Positions 1-12,017 of a stretch of 64,000 nucleotides of DNA are shown here, piece after piece. A program made the translations under genes and the position numbers. The notes beneath the pieces are model-generated. The model searched no databases. It had not been told where the DNA came from and worked only from the letters and a program-made list of their open reading frames with translations. The number at the start of each line of letters is the position of its first letter. The stretch's first letter is position 1. The DNA is from Datura wrightii (taxonomy: Eukaryota > Streptophyta > Magnoliopsida > Solanales > Solanaceae), in contig JASDFA010000006.1 in assembly GCA_035772735.1 (NCBI GenBank), forward strand, positions 13,348,001 to 13,412,000, given 5' to 3'.

Positions 1-3000
1 GTATCTAAGGAATGCTCTCCATCCAGTAACAAGTTCTTGGGAATTGACGGCTTAAAAGTCAAAAGCCCTCCTGCACGAAGGAATAATTAACACACACCAA
101 AACATACTTGTTTATTGCAAGAAAAGAAAAGGAAGGAACAATAACACCAAATTCATTGTTAGTAAAATTTATTATGAAGCAGGATATATTTCCGACAAAG
201 TCTGACCTCGATCTAGTTAATATGATTTAAGACACAATTACTCCTTCTACATAAAGGGGAAAATTTTGTATGGAAGCTCACTTGTCCAAGCTTCATTTTC
301 AAGATTGGATAGTGTATCAACTTCTAAGCCAAAAAGATCCTGATTCTTCATCAAATTTTGCATAAAAGTAAAGAGAAGTAGAGCTTTTGTTGATCAAAAT
401 ATATTATATTTTACTAAGGTTGAAAGAGTATAATATGGGTCTAAGATAACTTAATTGGAGCAGCATGATAAGTGGGAATTCATAGCCGACTCCAACTTGC
501 TTGGGATTGAGGTATAGTTGTTGTAGAAAAGATATAACTGCAGCTGTCCTGATAGATGACATGTAAAAAATTATGTTGGTTCATGATTTTTGACAACTTC
601 CATCATCTTGAAGTGGTTGCTGGATCCGTATGGGAATTATGGAGGCCAGGTGGGAAGTAGACCACTTCACTTTTACTTCAAGATACAATAGTTAGAAGGT
701 CTAATGAGCAGGCACAGAAGATGCAAAAGTAAAAAAGAGATATCTCCAAGGGAGACTAGCAACTTGCAAGCAAGAAAGGAGAGAAAAATGTGAATGCTGA
801 GCCACTAGTGAATATATATATTTGTTTTTAAAAAAAAAGGAGAAGAATGCTATTAAGGGTAAAGCAGGAGAAACCTGGTGGATTATAGTATTCGGGTGGA
901 TCATAGAACACCATGGCTTCACGTAATCGGTGACGCTTTCCTTCCGTTCCAGCATATTGGAATGTTGTATGTACAGCATAAGCCTCCAGTCTTAGATGTT
1001 GAAACATAGCCTGCAACAGCAAAAGGGGCATAAGAAAATATTCTGCAGTGACTACAGTGAAAATTGAGGAGTAATCAGCTAGTTCTGAGAGAAATTAAGG
1101 AAGATTAACATTTTCATCAAGCAAGTAAACAGGAATTTTATATCAGGATGATAAAAGTTGAGAAAAGAAATAAAATCTCCAAAGTGAGGAATTACCTGGA
1201 CAAAATAGGTATGCCCACTACAAAAAATACTTGCTGGTAGAAGACCAAGCTTGAGATTTCCATCATAAGCATAGACGAGCCCACTGTCATCATCAACAGA
1301 AGGTCCCAACTGTCTGCGCACAAGTTCATTGAAACCATTCTGATCCCATATCTTGTCATCAGCCAAAATCATTTCTTTCCATTCTCTGGCCAGTTTCTTT
1401 GATGAATCAGTAGGCCGCCAGTGGAAGATTCCAATATTATAAGCAGCGCCAACTATGTAAGGAAGATATAAAGTTTTTATTTAACAGAATGGCTGATGAA
1501 GACGTCTATAGAATAGAACAGTGAATTTCACTAGATATCAAAAGAAAAAGACACATCTTCCATGACAATTTTTAAAAGGAAGCATGCCACTACTTCATTT
1601 AGCTACTGAACAGTATTGAAGTGTAATGTCACTGGCGCAATGGCGCTCAAACACTTATCTTGTTATTCTTACGTCATAAAGTGGGAGGGAGAGCAAAGTG
1701 TACTTTGACCTTACCCCTACCTTAGAGGTAGGGAGGGGCTCCATTAAGATCTAACCTTAAGCCAATAATGAAAAATGTCTTGTTACGAACCCTACCTCCT
1801 ATATTAACAAATAAAAAAGTTACTGATATTAAAGATGACACAAGAATAATCAGAAGTTAAATGGTTATTCACCATTCAGTGAAAAGCTTTGTTTCCATGT
1901 AAGTCTTACCTTGTTGCCACATGTCCAATCTGTCATCGGTAACTGTTGGTACAACTTGATCAGTAGAGGTCAATACATCTGCTTCAGGGAAACGTGCAAT
2001 ATAAGGAAGCGGATTCTGTTCATTGAACACAGCATGCAGAATTTGGCATTAGAATTGGGAAGGTGAAGATAAAGCAACACGAAAATTCCACTTATCAAAA
2101 GAATACAAACAATTAAAGTAAAAAGAAGGTATACAAGAATTCCCTAAAGCACCTAGAGAAAGGCAATGACATAGAGAAGACAGTTGATGCTTGACAGCAA
2201 CAGAATATGGAAGGATGCAAACTAGGAAAAAACTTATCAAAATTGTGAACAAAAAAAATAGAGAAGACATTAACATCTTTAAGGAGAATTAATAGACGAA
2301 GTTAAATTCCACAGTTAATAAAGGTTCTGGTACATGGACCCAGAAACTCCAAATTCTCCCCTCTTACAGCAAATTACACCAGCATCCATCAATAAAAACC
2401 ATAAGAAAGAAAGTCATTCATGTTAACAGGAAAGTACTATACATGCCACATAAAGCACTAACAAGCAAAGAATCAATATACTTGCAGACAATTCTATATC
2501 CATATAAGAATGGCCACCAATCTGTTATTTTCTTGAATCAATTTCTGTATTATTTGTTGTTTACTCTACCTTCACAAGATAAGGTAAGGCTGCATAAACA
2601 TCAACCTCCCCGGACCCTACTACTGGGATTACACTGGGTATGTCATATTTGTATAGGAATGGCCACTGATGCAGGAGGCATGCACAAGAAAGAGCGACTA
2701 TCTTATCTTCTAAAATTTGAGGTCTCATATAATCAGTAGAATTCCTAACGCAGCTTGTCTGATCTAGACTAACTTTACCAAGTTATAAAACGTTAGATGT
2801 TAGAGATAATTTCTTCGCTTTTACAACCTTTGCAGCGTTCAATGAGTTTTATATATTCTTCCTTCATCTGGAGGGTTAATAGACTTACAACTAAATACTG
2901 ATGAGTTCTTTTGAATTGGTCTGTTCCTTCTTCATACAATAAAGGAAACTTGGTGCATTCAAAGGTATCCCTGTTTTTTTACAATAAAATGGTGGAGATT

Positions 3001-6000
3001 TTATTTCTTTCATTGATATATTATGGTAAAATATTATCAGTTGATCTTCATGAATGATAGGTTTTCATCTTGATTTCGTATGGTGCCTGAGGCAATGTGA
3101 TGTTCATGTTTCACCTAATGATATTCAGATCAACTCCTTTACTGCTTTTTCTGCTTCTTGTACCACTCCTAGTCTTTGCAAGACAAGGGAAAGAATGAAA
3201 TCCTGTCATTTTGAACCCAAAAAATATTCTCTTTTTTTTGTTCACCTGCCCTGAAATCTTCAAACTGAAACACTACTCCCATCAACTTAACCAATTAACA
3301 AGTCATAATAAGACCTAAAGTTTCAATAATCCAGAAGTTCTCAAATATCAGCTGGTTTTCAAAAGACAGGTGAGTAGATAAGAAAAGCATTAAAGCATTA
3401 CCCTTAACCACACCCCATTTAACTAGTCATAAAGAATCCTAAATTTGCTATCAATCACCACAAATTCTCAAAAATCAGCTGGTTTCAAAAGACAAGGACT
3501 AGATAGGCAAACCATTACCTTTAACCACACCATATCGGTATCACACATTAGGAGTTCAAAGCCAAAAGGTAAGATAGAATCTATGAGTACAACTTTCTCT
3601 CTCCCCATTTTGTGAAATGTAGGTGAACCCCATCCAACATCTATTGTGCTCATATGGCTACCCATATCAAAAGCTGGTACTCCCTTCCAATATAGCGCCT
3701 CTAATAGCTTTGTGTCCATTGCACCTGACAATAACTTGGTGGTTTTTCAGTATTCAAATAATCAAATATTACCCTGTATACCAACAAAAATAAAACTCTT
3801 TAAAAGACAAATATATATATCACTTACCAACGAGAAGGTTTTCAACACCCATATCTGTCAAATGTTTAACCCATGTCAAGATAAAATCCATGAAAGCATA
3901 GTTACCAAAGGTCACAACTACAATATTGTCTGTAACTCTTTCCTGAACCAGCTCTTTTGATAATTTGAAAGTTTCTAAATCTGGCATCTTTGAACCCGCA
4001 GGGGGAACTGCCCAAATTGGCTTCAATAATTTGCTTTGAAGCTGGGGATTCACTGCTGTTGAATCACCATCTGCTTGTCGACGAGAAAAATTTGATGCTT
4101 GACCAGAAGGTTCTGCTTTTATAACTGGAACAGAAATCCATTGCTTTGATTTTCTTTTGTACAGTATAAAGAACTAAAAATAGGCAAATGACAAGAAGAA
4201 GAAGGAAATATAGATTAAAACTCATTTTGAACATATCTCACACAAAAGAAATACACACATGTTGACGGAAGGTAAAGTGAAGACAACAGAAAAGTTTAGG
4301 CATTTGAGGTGCTCTTTATCTCTTGTTGGCTTCTGGAGAGAATGATTCTCCAGAAACCTCAGTCATATGACTGGCAGTAACCTGTCCTATAAACTCTAAA
4401 AATATACTTCCAAATTAATCAAATAAGCAAGCATTCTAGCAGCATTATAAAAATATGTATGATGGCTGAACGACAATCAAAGCTAGAGAACCACAATTCA
4501 AAGCAAGACAAACTACTATACAGTAAGGAATGAAATACTCAAACCAATTGGATCCAAATGTATAAACAAATTTGGAATCTATTGCTGGTAACTCTCTCTG
4601 TGCATGCATCTCATAAGAGTTCCAAATGAAGTGATTTTGTAAGGTTGTATCAGAGAAGTCATGCCTCATTTATAAAATACAAATTTAGTGCTTGGAAACT
4701 AATAAAGTCCATCTGCACGTCAACACTATATTTGGTTAGGGTGAATGGAGGAAGAGCTGGGAATGGAAGTAGAAGTAGAAGTAGCAGGTGCAGGTCACTT
4801 CCTCCTATGCTAAGGAAGTAAAAGTAAGAAGGTTGAGTACCCTTACGCCTCAACTTCTACAATCTTTCCAGAGCTAAATGAAAGGAGGAGGTATATTACT
4901 CTTCTTCCCTTCCTGACATACCAAAAAACCATAAGTAATCATCAATACTTCACCTAGGGAAAATAAATCAGTTTCTCTCTCCTTGCATTCCCCCTCCCAG
5001 TATAGGAACCAAACAGTGTTGGAAGTCACATTGATGAGTCAGAGTGCAGGATTAATGTTTGCATTTCCCAGACCCAACTCCAACTAGTATGACAGAAAAG
5101 CCAACACCAATTTAAGATAGGTGAAAAAAATGAACCAACCCTCCACACTCATTAGTGAAACAGTGACATAAATCACTAACCACAAAGCTCAAAATTTCAG
5201 CAACAAAAGCTGCTCGGATACAAAAGTCTATCCAAGCCAAAACATTCTCCTTCCAATGCAAACACTGTCACGATTTTCCATTTGTTGATCCAACATTGCA
5301 TCCAGTTCTTCCTTTTTATTGCATCATATTCAGTTCCACAAGTGCAAATAATTTGCTAATGTACTTCAAGATATTGGAATCCTCAAAAGTTTAGTTCTCT
5401 TCAACATTCTACCTTCTCTAACTATCGTCATACAAAGAAGACAGAAACCAGGGAAGGACAATGTATTTCAATGTGCCATAAAACTCTGCAAAGAAATCTA
5501 TTTTCCATCTTTTGACTGACATCTCTGAACCTTTGAGGCTGTGTTAAGAACATTAAATATCCACTTCATAACTTTAAGACTCGAAGTAACTCTCCTGAAC
5601 AGGTTCTTACTGGGTTTAACCCGGTCGAACCAGATTTCAGACCCTGAAATTGTTCTAGTGAATTCACAAGATTTTAACCCTGAGGTCAAATAAATATTAT
5701 CTTCCCCTATGTTGAGTGTAGACTAAGTTTCTGAACAGTCACTGATGAAGGTTGAGGAAAACTAGAAAATAACACTCTTTTTCTCAAGACATAAACAAAT
5801 TACGTAAATCATTGCTAGATTGAAAAGTCAGGGCAAAAATGCAAACTCTTTTTCTTCTATGTAGACACTGCAGTACACCTATAAACAAACACAAACATAC
5901 AAATAATGCAGAAAACCCAAATGCAGATGTCTTAATAGAGTAGAAGAGGAAAAATCCCTCAAGGCATATGCAGCTAACTAACAAAGTTAATGAACCATCA

Positions 6001-6011
6001 CTAGGTTAAGA

Positions 6012-6056
<45 letters not shown>

Positions 6057-6304
6057 GACAGAGAGAGTCATAAGTAACTTAGAAAAGCAAAAACCCAAAA
6101 TGGCAAATAAGATATGCGTATTGTTGAAGTACCTGAAGAAGCGGAAGGTGCAATGGAGAGAGAATAGGTGGAATTAGGAGAAGAGTAAATGGCGGAAAAC
6201 ACATAGACAGAAGAGAAAACTATGCCGATCAACACCGTAGCATAGATCGTCAAGAACAATGGCTTGGAATTAGCCATTTCCTTAAATGGGTTGTTCCAAG
6301 CCAT
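1..6304 (-). CDS. XEG113: XEG113-type extensin arabinosyltransferase (GT77), 3' end outside window
   Basis: Seven exons can be joined with GT..AG borders and matching phases: 6304-6133, 4124-3828, 3724-3519, 2015-1910, 1452-1196, 1010-875 and 70 to beyond base 1. They give about 414 of the roughly 640 residues usual for the family. The start MAWNNPFKEMANSKPLFLTI leads into one membrane anchor at about residues 15-38, as in a type II Golgi protein. Exon 3 ends with the DxD-type motif CDTDMVWLK (DTD at about 218-220), expected to bind metal and UDP-sugar. Exons 3-6 read as the conserved GT77 catalytic region (MDTKLLEALYWKGVP, FHWRPTD, YAYDGNLKLGLLP, AVHTTFQYAGTEGKRH). From family knowledge, XEG113 adds an arabinofuranose to hydroxyproline-linked arabinan chains on extensins, and in tomato it affects CLAVATA-peptide arabinosylation and meristem size. 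The exon 1/2 junction is the least certain; I chose the acceptor TTCTGTTCCAG because it is the one that keeps phase. No premature stop is seen in the joined exons. Confidence 0.9.
480..535 (+). repeat. SINE/RTE 3'-tail remnant
   Basis: The stretch reads TAGCCGACTCCAACTTGCTT, then GGGATTGAGGTATAGTTGTTG. It resembles the common 3' end of Solanaceae SINEs and RTE LINEs. It lies in the intron between exons 6 and 7 of the XEG113 gene. Only the tail is recognisable. Confidence 0.5.
1685..1760 (-). repeat. SINE/RTE remnant, antisense, in XEG113 intron
   Basis: On the minus strand it reads CTACCTCTAAGGTAGGGGTA and continues with AAGGTC and a pyrimidine-rich stretch. This is the conserved segment seen again in the longer copy near 38.8 kb. 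It lies between exons 4 and 5. Confidence 0.55.
2565..2655 (+). repeat. SINE/RTE remnant in XEG113 intron
   Basis: It contains a decayed 'AAGGTAAGGCTGCATAAACA' segment followed by CTCCCCGGACCCTAC and GGGATTACACTGGGTATGT, the usual order of the SINE/RTE 3' end in Solanaceae. It lies between exons 3 and 4. Confidence 0.6.
6013..6052. repeat. (TA)n microsatellite in XEG113 intron 1
   Basis: About 20 uninterrupted TA units lie 80 bases downstream of exon 1 in gene orientation. Confidence 0.95.
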
Positions 6305-6667
6305 CCTTATTCACTTCTTTTTTTGTACCCTTTTTCTCCTAATCTATTCCATTCTTGATGACTGAAGATTAGGGAAATAAATCAAAAAAAGAAAAACACC
6401 CAGATGGAAGAAATATATGTTTGAATTTTTTCAGAAATTTTTCTTAGCTTCAACTAGTAGTAGTGTAGCAGCGATCAAAGGGGAAGGGAAAAGTCAACCG
6501 CCATCAATCTGTCTGAACTCGGAATCTGTAATTTTATTTTAAAAAATAATAGAAATGTAGAATTTTAAAAATGGAAAAATCGTGGTGCTAGTGGAGTAGT
6601 ACTTGGATCCGTGGATTTTTGTATATTTTGATTATGACAGATGACACAGAAACTGACCCAACTTTTA
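6305..6667 (-). promoter_or_regulatory. Upstream region of XEG113
   Basis: This is AT-rich DNA just 5' of the start codon. I see no unambiguous TATA box or other named site. A pyrimidine/purine-rich leader next to the ATG (6305-6360) is likely 5' UTR. The assignment rests on position only. Confidence 0.4.
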
Positions 6668-6845
6668 CTCCTCCTCTTCAATTTATCTTACTGATTTTTA
6701 ATTTATACCGAGTTTAAGAATTTTTTCTAATTTAAATTAAAAATACTTAAAATATATTATTATGTTATTTAATTTTATAATTTCAAGTAAAATATTAAAA
6801 AGACAAATTTAAACGAACTAAAAAAATAGATTGAAACGGAGGTAG
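6668..6845. mobile_element. Stowaway-like MITE, 178 bp
   Basis: The left end CTCCTCCTCTTCAATTTAT mirrors the right end ATAGATTGAAACGGAGGTAG. A TA dinucleotide flanks each side (6666-6667 and 6846-6847), as expected for Tc1/mariner-type MITEs. The interior is AT-rich with no coding capacity. It lies in the XEG113 promoter-side region. Confidence 0.7.
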
Positions 6846-6958
6846 TAATGTTTTTTTTACTTAAGAAATATGAGACAAAATACATGTGGTAGTTGAGAGA
6901 AAGTTAGGGATCAAAAGTGAAAAATATGAAAGGCAAAGCCATTTGGTGTGTTTGTGCA

Positions 6959-7888
6959 TAGGGGTGGGCATTCGGTTTTTCGGTTCGGTTTTTTTAAATT
7001 TCGGTTCGGTTTTTTCGGTTTTCGGTTTTTCATGTAGTGTACCAAACACCGAACCAAACTAAATCGGTTTGGTTCTGTTTTTCAAATTCGGTTCGGTTTT
7101 TCTAATTCGATTTTTTCAGTTATGGGCCTAATTAATGAGTTATTGTTTAACTTACAAAATGAGCTACTTTTTAAATTAAAAATGAGTTATTTTATCTTTT
7201 TAAATTCAAAATAAATTATTTTAAGTTTGAATTCTAAAGTTTAATTCAACTAAGCTTAATTTTAACTTTTTAAATAAAGAAAATAGCGGGATCAATTGAT
7301 TTACATTTAGTAGTACATACATAACATTGAATTTTTGATAATAAATTTTCTCATATGCTTAATATCCTTATAACAAAACCAATAAAAAGTTAAGGGTCTT
7401 TTAAGATTTTAATAATTTATGGTCCCTAATTTCTTGTTAAATAAATATTATATATTTTATTTTTCTTTCAAAGCATATTAATAATAGTAAGAATTTTCTT
7501 AACATGTTAAAACTATTATAAAACTTGTTATTTGTAAAAAAAACTTAAGCAATTGTATCAATTATATAAATAATTCTCTAAATGTAAATGTGCTTTGAGA
7601 TTTGGGTTGGGTGTAGTATTTTTATTTTTTTGAAATTAAGTTATAATTTTTTTTTAAAAAAAATATGTAAAATTTCGGTTAAACCGAAAAACCGAAAAAC
7701 CGAAATATGAAAACCGAAAACCGAACCGAAAAACCGAAATATGAAAATCGAAAACCGAACCGAAAAATCGATTTTTTTTTTAAAAAAAAACGAAACCGAA
7801 CCGAAAAACCGAAAAAACCGAAACCGAAAAATTGAATTAATTCGGTTCGGTTCGGTTTTTTGATTTTCGATTTTTTTGCCCACCCCTA
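6959..7888. mobile_element. hAT-type foldback element, 930 bp
   Basis: The ends are the perfect inverted repeat TAGGGGTGGGCA, flanked by an exact 8-bp target duplication TTTGTGCA (6951-6958 and 7889-7896). An 8-bp duplication and a TAGGG-type end fit the hAT superfamily. Inside each end lies a run of CGGTTCGGTTTTT-type units, about 130 bp on the left and 200 bp on the right in inverted orientation, so the element can form a long hairpin. The middle (7100-7670) is AT-rich without an open gene, so the element is non-autonomous. Confidence 0.85.
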
Positions 7889-7896
7889 TTTGTGCA

Positions 7897-9724
7897 CCCT
7901 ATTCGCTGTTGGATTAAAAATCAATTAAATAAATTGATAGTTATTTGAGTTTAATTTGATTTTATATTTTAAAAATTAATGATATTTGATTTGATTTTAT
8001 TAAAATAAAATTGAAGAAAAAATCAAATCAAATCTATAAATTATATACAAACTTTATATATATATATATAATCTTTATAAATAATTTAAAGTATTTTAAT
8101 TACTTTTTCATCGAAATTTTAGTTATCTCTAATAGGATAATGAACTTTACACCTTCTCATTTCTTAAAAGAAATTCAATATGAATCCAAACTTATTTATT
8201 TAAAAAAACGACTACAAGATTTACCTTTTAAAAAATTATATTTCTTATAAACTTTATTCAATTGATTAAATCTTGTTGATTCTAAGTCATTTTTTCGATA
8301 ATCCAAAAAAATTATAGCCCCCATAATAAAAGGCTAAAAACGGATTACAAATTAGAAAAGGGTGAAAAAGTATTTCCAGATCGTAGGAATATATATATAT
8401 ATATGAAATTAGGTTTCTTAAAAATAAAAATAAAAAAAACTGAACCCAAATCAAACCAAACTGATGAATATGTATGATATTTAATTTGATTTGATTTTAT
8501 TAATTAAAAAACTAAATAAATTGATTTGATTTTAATTTAATCAAAAATCAACCCAAACAGACCCATGAGCACCCTTATGTGTGTGTGTTAGATGGATGAA
8601 ATTATGAAATTTAAAAATTATTATGAAGTTAAATAATCTGGCGGGACAAAATAAAAAGTTTGAAAGAAAATAAAGTCAAATTCTGAGGTTCAAATATATC
8701 CACCTAGCTTGACAAATTTTGAGTACTGAATTATAAATACGAACAAAAATATTAAACCTGGATATGAGAAGAAGATAAGTTATTCTTCTCATAAATTATA
8801 TAGGGATTTTACTAGTCTATTCGAATAAAAATTACTTATGAGGATCATATTTTAACGCAAAATAATTTGAGAAATTTGTTAAAGAAAAATATATGGTTCA
8901 ACATAATAATTTATACTCATCTACATTACATACACTTATATAAGCAATATATCTGTTTTGTATAAAAATATATTGTTCTTGTACAAAAAGTATATAATAA
9001 TGTATTAACATTGTTGGGTATAGCAATAAACTTCTTTTGCGATTTTCAATTATAATTTTAATTCAAAATCATTTCAAATCTCCTTAAACTATTTACAACA
9101 AATCTAAACCGCACCACTCCAATTCCCTCACAAAAAGTAGATTCAAAATTCAATCCCACTTCTTCAATACTTACAAACCTATGCATCTATAACTGACTGC
9201 TAACAAGAATGTAACCACTAACTAATTTCACTGCTAACTACTATTAAACATGTAATGAATGATGGCTAAATGATTGTAATTAAGTGACAGCAGCTGGATC
9301 ATGAGTTGTCTTGCTTTTTGTGTATGTTGCCTCTCAAACAATATAATAACATTATTAGTGTAATTTTATAGATTGAGATTTAAATTTTGAAGAGGATAAA
9401 TCACCCTATTTAAAAATTAAAAAATTATTTTCAATAAACTCTCAACTCGATAAAAAAATGAAAAAGTTCGGAACAGTATGTCACCTCCCCATGGTGAAAA
9501 ATTGAGCCTATCAAAAAATACTGAAGGACAACTTTTAGGGCTCTTGGTCCAGCTTAGCTCAAGCCAACCCTAATCAGTGCATGTACCAAAATAGGCATGG
9601 GAAACTTTTAGAATGGGAGGAAACTTAAAAAGTTTTTTTTTTTAACTCGAAAGAAGAACATATATTATTAAATTAAAAACTAAGGTTATTCAACAACATG
9701 CTGAACCAACTAATCTGGAGGTGG
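7897..9724. other. AT-rich intergenic DNA
   Basis: No gene is supported. 7920-8570 holds repeated TTTGATTTGATTTTATT-type tracts and ends with CAGACCCATGAGCACCC, which resembles a worn MITE end, but no matching partner end or TSD was found. The remainder is unassigned. Confidence 0.4.
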
Positions 9725-9845
9725 CATTAAAAATTAAATTTTACTTCAATCTTAAATAATAGATATTTTCTTTTGTTTTAATTAAAATTTTAAAATATCT
9801 ATTTTATCTTTATATTATTAATTTTGGATTCTTCTTTTTACTTCT

Positions 9846-9921
<76 letters not shown>

Positions 9922-10560
9922 ATAATTTTTTAATAAAAAATAAATATTAACTTTTGAAATAAAATTTAAAAAAATATCATAGTATATAAATTAATGATGT
10001 TCTATAATGAAGTAAATTAACTTAATAAAATAATTAAAACTCTAATATTTATTTATACAAGTAAAATTAAAAGGTAATAATAATTTTATAAATATATTTC
10101 GATGCATGAAATATAAATAAACTAATAAAATAAAAATAAATTTAAAGATCATTTATTTATAATATAAATTAATTTTAAATTATAATTTATGGAATAATTT
10201 ATTAATAATAATCAATTTTTTTTATTTCTATAGATAATATAGAATAAGAAAGAGAAGAAACATAAATATCCATACATACAAACACATTTAATGCATATAA
10301 TATTTTAATAACAATAATAAAAAATATTAAATAGCATTAGATTTTGTGACTAGTTCATAAAAGTATTGTTTTACTTATAATACTAGTGAATTTAAATAAG
10401 AAATTATAAATAAGTTAAAAATAAATATTATATATAATAAAAAAAGACATTACATAAATGGAGAATTGAAAATAATAACAGTAAAATAAAAATTTTAAGA
10501 ACTGTAGAGTTACTTTGTAAATCCGTTAATGAGAATGGGAAAATACTTTGTAATATGAAA
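9725..10560. mobile_element. Diverged copy of the MITE at 29937-30819
   Basis: From the TA microsatellite to about 10440 the order of AT-rich segments matches 30090-30660, for example TTCTATAATGAAGTAAATTA and AACTCTAATATTTATTTAT. The left end carries AATAGATATTTT and TTTTAAAATATCTATTTTAT, the subterminal sequence of the better copy. The termini are decayed and no TSD can be read, so the borders are approximate. Confidence 0.6.
9848..9918. repeat. (TA)n microsatellite, 71 bp
   Basis: This is an uninterrupted TA run inside the decayed MITE. The paralogous MITE has a shorter run at the same place (30091-30124), so the repeat grew within the element. Confidence 0.95.
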
Positions 10561-10623
10561 AAAAGAAATTTGTGTTAACTGCTAAATGGATGCAAACGAA
10601 TTTGAATAATTGCTTAAACATTA

Positions 10624-10881
10624 CTCCCTCTATTTTAAAATAAGTAATTTTTTGACTTTTTAATTGTGTTTTAAAATAAATGGTATTTTACATAATAGAC
10701 ATTAATAATGTTCTTTCAACTTTGTCCTTATTTAAATGGAGAGAGTTTTAAGAATTACATCTTTTTCAAGATATTTAGTAGGGGTAAGTGGATAAAATTA
10801 TATTTTTCTGTCTAGAAATGAGAAATTTTCTTAAGGAATGTGTTCAAGCTGAAAACACCACTTATTTTGAAACGGAGAGAA
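10624..10881. mobile_element. Stowaway-like MITE, 258 bp
   Basis: The left end CTCCCTCTATTTTAAAATAA and the reverse complement of the right end (TTCTCTCCGTTTCAAAATAA) align without gaps. TA flanks both sides (10622-10623 and 10882-10883). There is no coding capacity. Confidence 0.8.
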
Positions 10882-11139
10882 TAATTTCGAATTTGACAAA
10901 AAGAAAAATAATGCCACGAAAGCAGATCGAGTTTTTTTCTTTATTTTTAATTGATTAAGAATATGATATGTATAAAAGGACATTAGCATTATTTACGATC
11001 TAACTTAAGAATATCATTTCTCATTGAGAAATCATGTATCAAAAAAATAATTTATTGTTTTTTTTTACAAAATTATGAACAACAGAATTAAAAGTTTTAA
11101 GATTATGTACAAAAGCAACTTGATCTTAAGTCCGATCAG

Positions 11140-11538
11140 TCACCCATCCTTTCTCAATGCCCGGTTAAATTAAATTCAAGCTGTAATATTAAAATGGATT
11201 AAACTTGGTCTGGTTGAAATGAGCAAGTAACTTCGTTCAAAAGTTACTTTGATTGAAATAAATTGGATTGAAATGAGTTAATACGTGGGTCATAACTCAA
11301 TTTATTCAATTCTTATTAAGTTTTAATTATTTTATTTGTTCTTATAATTTTTTAGTATCTAATTTTTTTTTTTATTATGACTATATAAAACATATAAAAG
11401 TATTTTAATAAAAATTCTGATAAATTAATTTAAACTACATATCAATTCAAATTTTTATAAACTGTAAAAAAATAAGTTAATGAATAAATAAATTAATAAA
11501 CATTTAATTTAATTTAATTTAATAATTTATATTTTTAT
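11140..11538. repeat. Partial relative of the adjacent hAT MITE
   Basis: Segments such as GGTCATAACTCAATTTATTC and AAGTTTTAATTATTTTATTT recur in the same order in 11695-11825. This looks like an older or truncated copy lying next to the better preserved MITE. No clear ends were found. Confidence 0.5.
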
Positions 11539-12009
11539 TATTGGTGACAAATGGGCGGGTTGGACTGAATTTGATCTGGTTAAAATAGGTTGAGTTAATA
11601 AATGGGCGGGTTGGACTGAATTTGATCTGGTTAAAATAGGTTGAGTTAATAAATGGGCGGGTTAAAGATACTTGGGCTGAAATTGGCTAAAATATGAGTC
11701 ATAATTCAACTCGCCCAACTATAATTAAGTTTTAATTATTTTATTTGTTCTTTTACAATCTTTTGATAACTAATAAAATTAATATTTTTCTTTATTATGA
11801 CTAAATATAACATATAAAATAAAATAAAATATCTTTTTAAAAATAATTTGATAAGATTTCTCATGAATCAATTTGGATTAGATATCAACCCAAATTTTAA
11901 TAAACTAAAATGAGTTGAGCTGAAATAAATCAAATTAATAAATAAGTGAATCAATTATCAACTAAAAACTAAAATAAATTAAACACTTTGACTGAATTTG
12001 TCACCTCTA
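11539..12009. mobile_element. hAT-type MITE, 471 bp
   Basis: The ends TATTGGTGACAAAT and, inverted, TAGAGGTGACAAAT are flanked by an exact 8-bp duplication ATTTTTAT (11531-11538 and 12010-12017). The 8-bp TSD and TA(G)-GGTGACAAAT end fit hAT MITEs. The left part carries a 51-bp tandem duplication. No open reading frame of note is present. Confidence 0.85.
11551..11660. repeat. 51-bp tandem repeat inside the hAT MITE
   Basis: The unit starts ATGGGCGGGTTGGACTGAAT and occurs twice in full with no visible change, at 11551 and 11602. A third start follows at 11653. The near-identity of the units implies a recent duplication. Confidence 0.9.
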
Positions 12010-12017
12010 ATTTTTAT

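Noticed and set aside
4445..4853. Minus-strand frames in XEG113 intron 1
   Set aside because: They do not match the family protein and are not needed to connect exons 1 and 2, which join in phase directly.
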